From Nitrososphaeraceae archaeon (GTDB lineage Archaea; Thermoproteota; Nitrososphaeria; Nitrososphaerales; Nitrososphaeraceae): a stretch of 11,371 nt of DNA. Below are positions 1-6,360 of this stretch, one piece after another. The position numbers were made by a program, and so were the translations under genes. Numbering within the stretch: the stretch's first letter is position 1; the number at the start of each line of letters is the position of its first letter. Below the pieces are notes generated by a model. The model was not told the DNA's origin. It worked only from the letters and a program-made list of their open reading frames with translations, and made no database searches. The DNA lies in contig JAICQW010000043.1 of the NCBI GenBank assembly GCA_025937665.1, positions 1-11,371 of the forward strand, in the 5' to 3' direction.

Positions 1-61
1 AAATTATCGTTACCCCTATCAATATTGATATCAATGCTATGGATAAAATAATTCTCCTCAT
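1..61 (-). CDS. Possible N-terminus of an exported or membrane protein (cut by left edge)
   Basis: An ATG at 61 on the minus strand opens a frame that stays open to the window edge. Its 20 visible residues begin MRRIILSIAL and continue as an uninterrupted hydrophobic stretch rich in Ile, Leu and Val. Two arginines followed by a hydrophobic helix is the pattern of a signal peptide or first membrane segment. If real, the gene is divergent from the GH5-like hydrolase at 278 and shares its upstream region. There is no strong TATA element at the expected distance. The opposite strand is also open from 3 to 128 in one frame and could instead be the end of an unrelated gene. Too little is visible to name a product. 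Confidence 0.33.
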   Translation of the reverse strand, partial: MRRIILSIALISILIGVTII

Positions 62-244
62 TGGTTGTCACTCATCATTGATGCCATCTATTGATATTCT
101 CCTTTTAAAGAGTTACAGATATGTATTTTAAAGATATTACTGTATTCCCAAACAATAGCTTTGGCCGACGCTCAAAATTCGGATAGTCCTATAGTTTATG
201 AATCTTGATATCACGAATTGAATATTGGAAAGGAGAATTCATAA

Positions 245-256
245 TATATATATAAA
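245..256 (+). promoter_or_regulatory. TATA box of the GH5-like hydrolase gene
   Basis: An alternating TA run (TATATATATAAA) lies with its centre about 28 nt before the ATG at 278, which is the archaeal TATA-to-start spacing for a leaderless transcript. The purine-rich GGAAAGGAG just upstream (229-237) is near where a BRE would be. The element also decides the start codon: a TTG at 263 in the same frame would fall between the TATA box and the expected transcription start. Confidence 0.65.
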
Positions 257-277
257 CTAAATTTGGTACTAGTTGCA

Positions 278-1585
278 ATGAGTAGTTTCAAGCACGCTAG
301 GACTGCCTTATTTGGTTTAACTTTTGTATTGATAATGTTCATGTCCAATGGACTTTTTGCTGCCTTTGGTCAATCTACAAATTTTGAAGGTCCCTTTGTT
401 GGTGTTGCAATGAAGGGTGCATATGTGGATCAAAAGGAAAACAGAGAAGATACTCCATTACCTCCTGCAACTTATTTCGATGAGAGTTTCAGATTGCTTA
501 GTGAAGCAGGACTGAATCATGTGAGATTCTTGTTCTACTGGGAAGCATATGAGAAAAATCCACAAGGATTCATGAATGAACTAGAACAGGTGGCAAACGC
601 AGCCGACAAGTATGGTATTAAAGTTATTTATGATAATCATCAATGGCATACATCTTCTTGGCTTGAAAAGAGGGGAACTGGCTTTCCAACTGCCCTTTTT
701 GCCAATAATTCACAGCTATACCCAATGAACAGCGGTGGTAAGGAAGGTGAACCGGTAGCAAAGCTTTGGTGGTCTAATTTCTGGGATGGTACTATCAAGG
801 ATGGACAGGGAAATGATGCATGGACTCTGTTAGCTGACTTTTATAAGAAAGTAGTTGCCACAGTCGATAGTCATGAGAGCACTTTGGGATACGAAATTTT
901 GAGTGAACCTCACGTAGAAGCTGCTGACCAATGGGAAAAAATTGGAAGCTTTAACTCATTTATGACTGACGAACTACGTTCGGTGACTCAGAAAATTATT
1001 GTTTATAGTATGAATGTCCCTGTCGATCTAAACGGACCCATACAATTAACAGCAGAAAACCTTGCCGAGATGGCTCCTGCAAATAAGGAAAATATATGGT
1101 TTAAAATAAGCGTCTATGGAATTCCAGACAGAGATCAATACCAACAAGAGAGATTTGACCTTTTCTTACAAACTCGTGAATTAACCGGTATTCCACTTTA
1201 TATCGGTGAATGGAACAATGTCGTAAGAACTCAAGTCAATGGCGTATTTCAGCTAGATCCTCAAAAGAGCGGTCTAAACCAGCAAATTGCAGATACTATG
1301 CTTGAAGCATTTAAAAATGAAAATATAACTGCCTCGGCTTTCTGGAAATGGGATTACCAAGATGCAGATACTGCTAGCTTCAACTTACTTTCACATCAGA
1401 ATGGAACAATGACACCAACTGAATACTACACATTTCTCAAGACTTCAGTAGCCAATGTTTATGGTGATTTATCCACTTCTACATCTGGCTCATCTTCAGA
1501 AACTACTTCTGACACAACATCTGATGCAACTTCGGAAGAAACTTCTGAAGCCACGTCCGAAACTAACTCTACTGAAGAGAATTAG
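278..1585 (+). CDS. Secreted GH5-like (cellulase/endoglucanase-type) glycoside hydrolase with Ser/Thr-rich tail
   Basis: A 435-residue protein that looks like a retaining glycoside hydrolase of clan GH-A, family 5, and would cut beta-linked polysaccharide or glycoconjugate outside the cell. Residues 1-32 look like a signal peptide: basic start, hydrophobic core LFGLTFVLIMF, small residues before GQS. Family landmarks are the strand with conserved Arg (HVRF, R83), an NHQWH segment around 120-124, the acid/base glutamate E210 in YEILSEPH, the nucleophile E311 in YIGEWN, and an aromatic AFWKW segment near 354-358. The residue before the acid/base Glu is Ser where this clan nearly always has Asn. 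From about 399 the protein is a Thr/Ser/Glu/Asp low-complexity tail with no membrane anchor, suited to glycosylation or surface association. ATG 278 is chosen because the TATA box lies 28 nt upstream. It is convergent with the ABC ATPase gene, with overlapping stops. The fold is fairly sure; the substrate is unknown. Confidence 0.8.
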   Translation: MSSFKHARTALFGLTFVLIMFMSNGLFAAFGQSTNFEGPFVGVAMKGAYVDQKENREDTPLPPATYFDESFRLLSEAGLNHVRFLFYWEAYEKNPQGFMNELEQVANAADKYGIKVIYDNHQWHTSSWLEKRGTGFPTALFANNSQLYPMNSGGKEGEPVAKLWWSNFWDGTIKDGQGNDAWTLLADFYKKVVATVDSHESTLGYEILSEPHVEAADQWEKIGSFNSFMTDELRSVTQKIIVYSMNVPVDLNGPIQLTAENLAEMAPANKENIWFKISVYGIPDRDQYQQERFDLFLQTRELTGIPLYIGEWNNVVRTQVNGVFQLDPQKSGLNQQIADTMLEAFKNENITASAFWKWDYQDADTASFNLLSHQNGTMTPTEYYTFLKTSVANVYGDLSTSTSGSSSETTSDTTSDATSEETSEATSETNSTEEN

Positions 1586-2517
1586 TCTCGTACCAACTCT
1601 CTATCAGAGTTATTGGGCTCAGAGCCCACTAGAGATACAAATACGTCATCCAGAGTGATAGGAGTTACTTTAAAGAATAAATTTTTCTTTATTGCAATAG
1701 CTGATAATTCCTGAATATTGGATTCAAACGTGAATAGTTTTATGGTTTCCATTCCTCCATCAACTACTGTCCCATAAGATTTTAACACATCACTTTCAAC
1801 ACCAGATTTCGAGATCTCTATTTTGATATTTTCTTTAATATTCTTTCTAATGTCTGAAATAGTCCCTTGTGAGATAACGATTCCCTTGTCTATGATGACT
1901 ATATCATCAGACAATACTTCTGCTTCATCCATGTAGTGTGTTGTAAGCAGAATTGTAGTTCCATTTTCTTTTTTTTCCTTGATGGCTTTCCAGATTTGAC
2001 GTCTGGAGACGGGATCAAGTCCTATTGTTGGCTCGTCTAGAAAAAGTAACTTTGAGTCCGTGGCCATCGCCATGGCCACCAGTACCTTTTGCTTCATGCC
2101 TCCGGACAGGTACATGGCCAGTCTATTTCTGACATCATATAATTCAAATTCTCTAAGAATTTTCTCGGCTCTTGTGTATGACTCCTGTTTGTTAACGCCC
2201 CTGATTCTTAGCCAGTAATAAACATGATCCCATGGAGTAAGAGCCCGCAGTGGTCTTCCTTCTTGAGGTACTATGGATATATTATTTCGTATTTTTTCTG
2301 TATCTTTAATTAGATCATTTTCAAATATTTTTACAGTTCCGGAGCTTGGTAATAATTGCGTTGCACAAATTCTTACGAATGTAGTTTTTCCCGCGCCATT
2401 TCTGCCTAGAAGAGTGAATATTCTCCCTGGTTCAATATTTAACGAGATATTATTAATTGCGTAGCTTGATGATCCCTTGTATTTTTTAGTAACATCAACA
2501 GCCTCTATTGCTTTCAT
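1582..2517 (-). CDS. ABC-2-type transporter ATP-binding protein (CcmA/drug-export-like)
   Basis: A 311-residue ATPase subunit that would power export through a separate membrane permease. Visible motifs are Walker A GRNGAGKTT (38-46), Q-loop Gln 85, signature LSGGMKQK (137-144), Walker B LLFLDEP with catalytic Glu 162, D-loop GLD (166-168) and switch His 194. The C-terminal part (about 220-311), including TPITLDDVFVSLVG, is typical of the CcmA/DrrA-like ATPases that pair with ABC-2 permeases. A GTG at 2523 is also in frame, but ATG 2517 is preferred because a TATA-like element lies about 29 nt upstream of it. No permease gene is next to it: downstream is the convergent GH5-like gene and upstream is hsp20. 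The partner must be encoded elsewhere, or the protein acts with a shared permease. The substrate cannot be predicted. Confidence 0.9.
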   Translation of the reverse strand: MKAIEAVDVTKKYKGSSSYAINNISLNIEPGRIFTLLGRNGAGKTTFVRICATQLLPSSGTVKIFENDLIKDTEKIRNNISIVPQEGRPLRALTPWDHVYYWLRIRGVNKQESYTRAEKILREFELYDVRNRLAMYLSGGMKQKVLVAMAMATDSKLLFLDEPTIGLDPVSRRQIWKAIKEKKENGTTILLTTHYMDEAEVLSDDIVIIDKGIVISQGTISDIRKNIKENIKIEISKSGVESDVLKSYGTVVDGGMETIKLFTFESNIQELSAIAIKKNLFFKVTPITLDDVFVSLVGSEPNNSDRELVRD

Positions 2518-2542
2518 AATCACACATTTTCAGTTTTTAAAA

Positions 2543-2550
2543 TCATATAA
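2543..2550 (-). promoter_or_regulatory. TATA-like element of the ABC ATPase gene
   Basis: The minus strand reads TTATATGA, centred about 29 nt before the ATG at 2517 and only about 23 nt before the alternative GTG at 2523. It supports a leaderless transcript from ATG 2517, separate from the chaperone cluster upstream. Confidence 0.4.
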
Positions 2551-2607
2551 TCGATATCTTAAAAAGGATATTATTGAGAAGAGGTAGTATAGAAACTGAA
2601 ACTGGGG

Positions 2608-2612
2608 AAAAA
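2608..2612 (-). terminator. Short T-run downstream of hsp20
   Basis: The transcribed (minus) strand carries five consecutive T, in GTTTTTCCCC, starting 13 nt after the hsp20 stop. Archaeal RNA polymerase can stop at such T-tracts without a hairpin. It would separate the chaperone cluster from the ABC ATPase gene. The run is short. Confidence 0.35.
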
Positions 2613-2625
2613 CAAATAGTCCCAC

Positions 2626-3210
2626 TTACTCCACATTTATAGATACTCCATGATCCCTTGAATCTTTTAATTTGAATGTTGCTTCTAGAATTCCATTTTT
2701 GTATGTTGATTTGCCAGTGGACGGATCAATTTGATCGGGCAGCTCAATTTTTTTACTATACTTTCTCTCTCCTGTAATTGATTCTATAGTCAGAGAATTT
2801 TCATTGGCAGTTATCCTTAAATCACTCTTGCTCACACCAGGCATTTCTGCAATTATTTTCAATTTGTCAACATCCCTGATAATGTCGACTACCGGCTCCC
2901 TCTGATCACTAACTGAAAATCTCCCAGTTAAGGAGCTTGGGAATGTATTCAAGTTTCCAAATTTTCTGACGACCGGTTTCCCATCCTCTCCTATTTTGAA
3001 TGAATATCCATAAACGATAGGGCCCATTTCGCGTACGGTTGAACCGTCATCAAGTTTGCGTTCTCTTATGAGATTCTTTGGAACATTTTGATCCATGCTT
3101 TTGACAGCTTCCTGCATCAACTTTTCCATTTCCTTCATCATTGAATCTACATCAGGAAACCACGAATTTGTTCTCCTTCGTCCGAACCACTCATCAAATG
3201 GAGTCGACAT
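2626..3210 (-). CDS. hsp20: Small heat-shock protein, Hsp20/alpha-crystallin family
   Basis: A 194-residue ATP-independent holdase that keeps unfolding proteins soluble in the cytoplasm for later refolding by the Hsp70 system. The N-terminal half contains an amphipathic Met/Lys/Glu-rich helix (about 20-40) and a GPIVYGYSFKIGEDGKPV segment followed by FGN, a layout found in archaeal Hsp20 proteins. The alpha-crystallin domain runs from about 105 to 184, with VDIIRDVDKLKIIAEMPGVS at its start and the family motif NGILEATF (162-169). The protein ends with INV (191-193), an IxI/V-type tail motif used in oligomer assembly. It lies 41 bp downstream of dnaJ on the same strand. A good TATA element lies 26 nt before ATG 3210, so it can probably be transcribed alone as well as with the cluster. 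Confidence 0.92.
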   Translation of the reverse strand: MSTPFDEWFGRRRTNSWFPDVDSMMKEMEKLMQEAVKSMDQNVPKNLIRERKLDDGSTVREMGPIVYGYSFKIGEDGKPVVRKFGNLNTFPSSLTGRFSVSDQREPVVDIIRDVDKLKIIAEMPGVSKSDLRITANENSLTIESITGERKYSKKIELPDQIDPSTGKSTYKNGILEATFKLKDSRDHGVSINVE

Positions 3211-3230
3211 ATGTACTATCTTGTGTTGTT

Positions 3231-3242
3231 TAAATATAAATA
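3231..3242 (-). promoter_or_regulatory. TATA box of hsp20
   Basis: The minus strand reads TATTTATATTTA, centred about 26 nt before ATG 3210, in the short gap after dnaJ. The spacing fits a leaderless mRNA and suggests an independent promoter for the small heat-shock gene. Confidence 0.6.
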
Positions 3243-3251
3243 TTACAGACC

Positions 3252-4373
3252 TTACGATTTGATGTTTTTTGTATTATCCAATTCTTCAATTAGCCATTTT
3301 TGTCTATCACTGAGTTTGGTAGGCACTTCGAGACTTATTTTTATGATTTGATCTCCCTTAGAACGTTGACCATGTACAGGAATTCCTTTCCCCCTTAGTC
3401 TAAAAATTGAATCAACTTGTGTTCCCGCAGGTATTTTCAACTTCTCACTTCCATATAATGTAGGCAATACTATTTCTGTACCTAGTACCAGCTCTGTATA
3501 TTTCAGCTTGAGATGATAAAGTAAATCTCCGTTTTCAAGTCTTTGAAAAATTTGATGAGGCTTGATGTGAATTCGAATAAATAAATCTCCTGGAACTTCA
3601 TTTCCATCTGAAATTCCCCTACCACTTAACTGAAGTGTCATCCCATCATCAATTCCCGGTGGTACTTCGATCTGTATTTTTTTTCTGGTCGCAACTTTGC
3701 CATGTGCCCCACAATTTTTACACGGTTTTTCTATAATCTCTCCTACGCCTCTACAAGTTCTACAAGTTTCAACCGTAACGAAAGTTGAAAATCTGTTTTC
3801 ATTAAATACTCTCTTTGTTTGTCCAAGTCCGTTACAAGATGTACATTTCTTACGTTTCGTACCAGGATAACATCCAGTTCCGTTACACGCAGAGCACTTT
3901 TCCAAAGCTGGAACTTCAATGGTTTCGTTCTTTCCGCTTACTACCTCTTCTAAAGTAAGCGACAAGTCAATTACAGTATCCTCCCCTCTGTTATTCCTTC
4001 CAAAGTTAAATCCAAATCCAAATGGGTCGCTTCTATTTCTGCCTGAAAAGCCGCCCCCGAATAATTGCTCAAAAATATCTTTTATTCCGCCAAATCCGAT
4101 GTCCCTGAAGATTTCATCAAAGTTTGATTCTGATCCCCTAAAGACTTCCTCAGATCCTACATGGCCATATTTGTCATATTTTTTTCTTTTTTCATCATCA
4201 GATAGCACTGCATACGCCTCTGAAATTTCCTTAAATTTTTCTTCTGCACCTGCATTCTTGTTTCTATCGGGATGAAATTGAAGAGCTAATTTCCTATATT
4301 TGTTTTTGATATCTTCTTTAGTAGCATTTTTATCAACATTCAAAACTTCGTAATAATCACGCTTTGTACTCAT
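3252..4373 (-). CDS. dnaJ: Chaperone protein DnaJ (Hsp40, type I)
   Basis: A 373-residue co-chaperone that brings unfolded substrates to DnaK and stimulates its ATPase. It has the full type I layout: J domain at 5-70 with the essential HPD at 34-36 (FHPDRN), a Gly/Phe-rich region at about 94-130 (GFGFNFG), a zinc-binding region at about 160-225, and two C-terminal beta domains with VPPGIDDGMTLQLSGRG. The zinc region has four Cys pairs: C160/C163, C177/C180, C204/C207 and C218/C221. The first three match CxxCxGxG; the fourth reads CKNCGAHG, so its first Gly is displaced, although the cysteines are intact. The gene follows dnaK after 61 bp with no clear TATA element, which fits co-transcription with grpE and dnaK. 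Length and motifs are normal for the family. Confidence 0.97.
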   Translation of the reverse strand: MSTKRDYYEVLNVDKNATKEDIKNKYRKLALQFHPDRNKNAGAEEKFKEISEAYAVLSDDEKRKKYDKYGHVGSEEVFRGSESNFDEIFRDIGFGGIKDIFEQLFGGGFSGRNRSDPFGFGFNFGRNNRGEDTVIDLSLTLEEVVSGKNETIEVPALEKCSACNGTGCYPGTKRKKCTSCNGLGQTKRVFNENRFSTFVTVETCRTCRGVGEIIEKPCKNCGAHGKVATRKKIQIEVPPGIDDGMTLQLSGRGISDGNEVPGDLFIRIHIKPHQIFQRLENGDLLYHLKLKYTELVLGTEIVLPTLYGSEKLKIPAGTQVDSIFRLRGKGIPVHGQRSKGDQIIKISLEVPTKLSDRQKWLIEELDNTKNIKS

Positions 4374-4434
4374 TTGAAGAAACCATTAATTAGAAATGAC
4401 AGGAAAGATTCAGGTTTGACATTCAGCTTCATTT

Positions 4435-6348
4435 CTAAGCCTGTGTATCGGGCTGATTTGCATTGTCTGTTGGTTGATTTGCATTGTCTGTTGGTTGATT
4501 TGCATTGTCTGTTGGTTGATTTGCATTGTCTGTTGGTTGATTTGCATTTTCAGAATTTTGAGACGAGGTTGCTTGTTGCGATGCAGCGGAACCAGCCGAT
4601 TTATATGCTTCGGTACTTATTTCGCCTAGGATATTTTTTAGAGATTCAATCTTCTTCTTTATATCTTCAATATTGTTTGACGCCATGGCTTCCCTTAATT
4701 CCTTAACAGCGTTATTCACTTTTTCCACTTGTTCGGGTTTTATTTTATCCTTCAAATCCTGCTGGGTCAGTTTTTCTGCAGTATATGTTAAATTGTCTGC
4801 TTCATTTTTCACTTCCGCTTCTTCCTTCTTCTTTTTATCCTGTTCGGCAAATTGTTCTGATTCCTTCTTTAGTCTTTCAATATCGTCCTTGGAAAGTTTT
4901 GTATTTGCAGAAATCGTTATTTTGGATTCCTTCGAAGTGGCAAGGTCTTTTGCAGTGACATTTAGAATACCATTTGCGTCAATATCAAAAGTAACCTCCA
5001 CTTGCGGAATTCCTCTTGGCGCTGGCGGTATTCCTGACAAGTTGAACATTCCCAAAGAAACACAATCGGCTGCCATCGATCTTTCACCCTGAACTACGTG
5101 TACCGTTACTGCGTTTTGATAGTCTGCGGCAGTAGTAAAGACTTTACTTTTCTTTGTAGGTATAGTCGTATTTCTTTCAATAAGTGGTTCCTTTAATCCC
5201 CCGAGTACTTCCACCCCTAATGTTAGCGGAGTAACATCAACTAACAGTATATCTGTAGTAACATCACCCGCAATGATTGCCCCTTGAACGGCCGCACCCA
5301 TAGCTACGGCTTCCATTGGATCTATGCCTCTTTCGGGCTCCTTTGACATTACACCTGAGATGAATTGTCGAACAATCGGCATACGGGTCGGTCCTCCAAT
5401 CAAAATAATTTTTTCTATCTCGGTGGGTTTGAGCTTTGCATCCTCAATTGCTTGCAACATGGGAGTTTTACATCTTTCAATTATTGGTCTCAACAATTCC
5501 TCTAGCTTTGATCTCGATAATGTCAAGACCAAGTTTTTTGGACCCGATGAGGAATCATAAGATAAGAATGGTAAATTTATTTCAGTGCTCATTACATTAG
5601 ACAATTCAATTTTTGCCTTTTCAGCTGCTTCCTTAATTCTCATCATAGCGGCCTTATCATTACGAATATCAATGGAAGTTTGGTTCTTAAATTCTTGAAT
5701 AATGAACTCCACCACTGCATTATCCATATCGGTACCTCCTAGTTGAGTATCTCCAGAAGTACTCTTTACCTGAAATACGCCACCGCCCATTTCCATAATT
5801 GTAACATCCAAAGTTCCTCCACCGAGATCGAAGACCATTATTTTCAAATCCTTGTTTACCTTATCTAGTCCATAGGCTAGTGAAGCAGCTGTAGGTTCAT
5901 TAATAATTCTAACAACTTCCAGGCCTGCGATTTCTCCTGCATCCTTTGTTGCCTGTCGTTGATTATCATTAAAATATGCCGGTACCGTTATCACCGCCTT
6001 GTCTACTGTTTCACCAATGTAGGCTTCAGAATCTCTCTTTATTTTTTGCAAAATAAATGACGAAATCTGTTGTGGCGTATACTCCTTGTCATAAACTTTA
6101 AATTTGAAATCAGTGCCCATCTTGCGTTTTGCAGCTATAACTGTCCCTTCGGGATTTGTTACCATCTGCCTTCTTGCAGGCTCGCCAACAAGCAATTGAC
6201 TGTCTTTCGTGAAGGCTACATATGACGGAAAGGCTTTTCCACCAACAGATGTTCCTTCTGCAGCTTGGATTATTGTAGGCTTTCCACCGATCATTACAGA
6301 TGCTGCAGAATTACTTGTTCCAAGGTCTATCCCAATAATTTTACCCAT
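4435..6348 (-). CDS. dnaK: Chaperone protein DnaK (Hsp70)
   Basis: A 637-residue ATP-driven foldase, the core of the cytoplasmic Hsp70 cycle. The actin-like ATPase domain (1 to about 365) shows phosphate-1 IGIDLGTSNS (5-14), Lys 74 in KRKMG, EPTAAS (151-156), phosphate-2 FDLGGGTLD (173-181) and the adenosine motif LIGGPTRMP (316-324). The hydrophobic linker ILLVD (367-371) leads to the substrate-binding beta domain (PLTLGVEVLGG, then NLSGIPPAPRGIPQVEVTFD) and a helical lid up to about 585. After KRKMG the chain runs straight into DFKFKVYDKEYTPQQIS, so it lacks the roughly 25-residue insert of Gram-negative DnaK and resembles the monoderm/archaeal form. The tail at 601-635 is a perfect heptad repeat, NANQPTD. 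The start is 12 bp after the grpE stop, so the two are surely co-transcribed. Confidence 0.98.
   Translation of the reverse strand: MGKIIGIDLGTSNSAASVMIGGKPTIIQAAEGTSVGGKAFPSYVAFTKDSQLLVGEPARRQMVTNPEGTVIAAKRKMGTDFKFKVYDKEYTPQQISSFILQKIKRDSEAYIGETVDKAVITVPAYFNDNQRQATKDAGEIAGLEVVRIINEPTAASLAYGLDKVNKDLKIMVFDLGGGTLDVTIMEMGGGVFQVKSTSGDTQLGGTDMDNAVVEFIIQEFKNQTSIDIRNDKAAMMRIKEAAEKAKIELSNVMSTEINLPFLSYDSSSGPKNLVLTLSRSKLEELLRPIIERCKTPMLQAIEDAKLKPTEIEKIILIGGPTRMPIVRQFISGVMSKEPERGIDPMEAVAMGAAVQGAIIAGDVTTDILLVDVTPLTLGVEVLGGLKEPLIERNTTIPTKKSKVFTTAADYQNAVTVHVVQGERSMAADCVSLGMFNLSGIPPAPRGIPQVEVTFDIDANGILNVTAKDLATSKESKITISANTKLSKDDIERLKKESEQFAEQDKKKKEEAEVKNEADNLTYTAEKLTQQDLKDKIKPEQVEKVNNAVKELREAMASNNIEDIKKKIESLKNILGEISTEAYKSAGSAASQQATSSQNSENANQPTDNANQPTDNANQPTDNANQPTDNANQPDTQA
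4454..4548 (-). repeat. 21-bp tandem repeat encoding the DnaK tail
   Basis: Four identical 21-bp copies (4454-4474, 4475-4495, 4496-4516, 4517-4537) and the first 11 bp of a fifth lie in the 3' end of dnaK. Because 21 is a multiple of three, each copy adds one heptapeptide NANQPTD without a frameshift. All four full copies match at every base, including third codon positions, which points to recent expansion by slippage or unequal exchange. Confidence 0.97.
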
Positions 6349-6360
6349 AATCTCTATTCA

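Noticed and set aside
66..82. C-box-like ATGATGA on the minus strand, suggesting a C/D guide RNA
   Set aside because: No CTGA D box follows at a suitable distance, and no C'/D' pair is visible.
263..277. TTG 263 as the start of the GH5-like gene
   Set aside because: It lies only about 12 nt after the TATA centre, before the expected transcription start; ATG 278 also gives a better signal peptide.
1455..1658. Plus-strand frame of 67 codons at the hydrolase 3' end
   Set aside because: It is a shifted reading of the Ser/Thr-rich tail running into the ABC gene antisense, with no independent support.
3919..4275. Plus-strand frame of 118 codons opposite dnaJ
   Set aside because: It is Ser/Pro/Leu-rich antisense of a well-supported DnaJ, with no motif of its own.
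4454..4548. Tandem repeats as a possible CRISPR array
   Set aside because: The units abut with no spacers, are 21 bp, and lie in frame within dnaK.
4374..4706. Plus-strand frame of 110 codons with repeated LVDLHCL segments opposite dnaK
   Set aside because: It is the antisense reading of the 21-bp repeats in the dnaK tail; the protein is simply the repeat in another frame, and the dnaK frame is certain.
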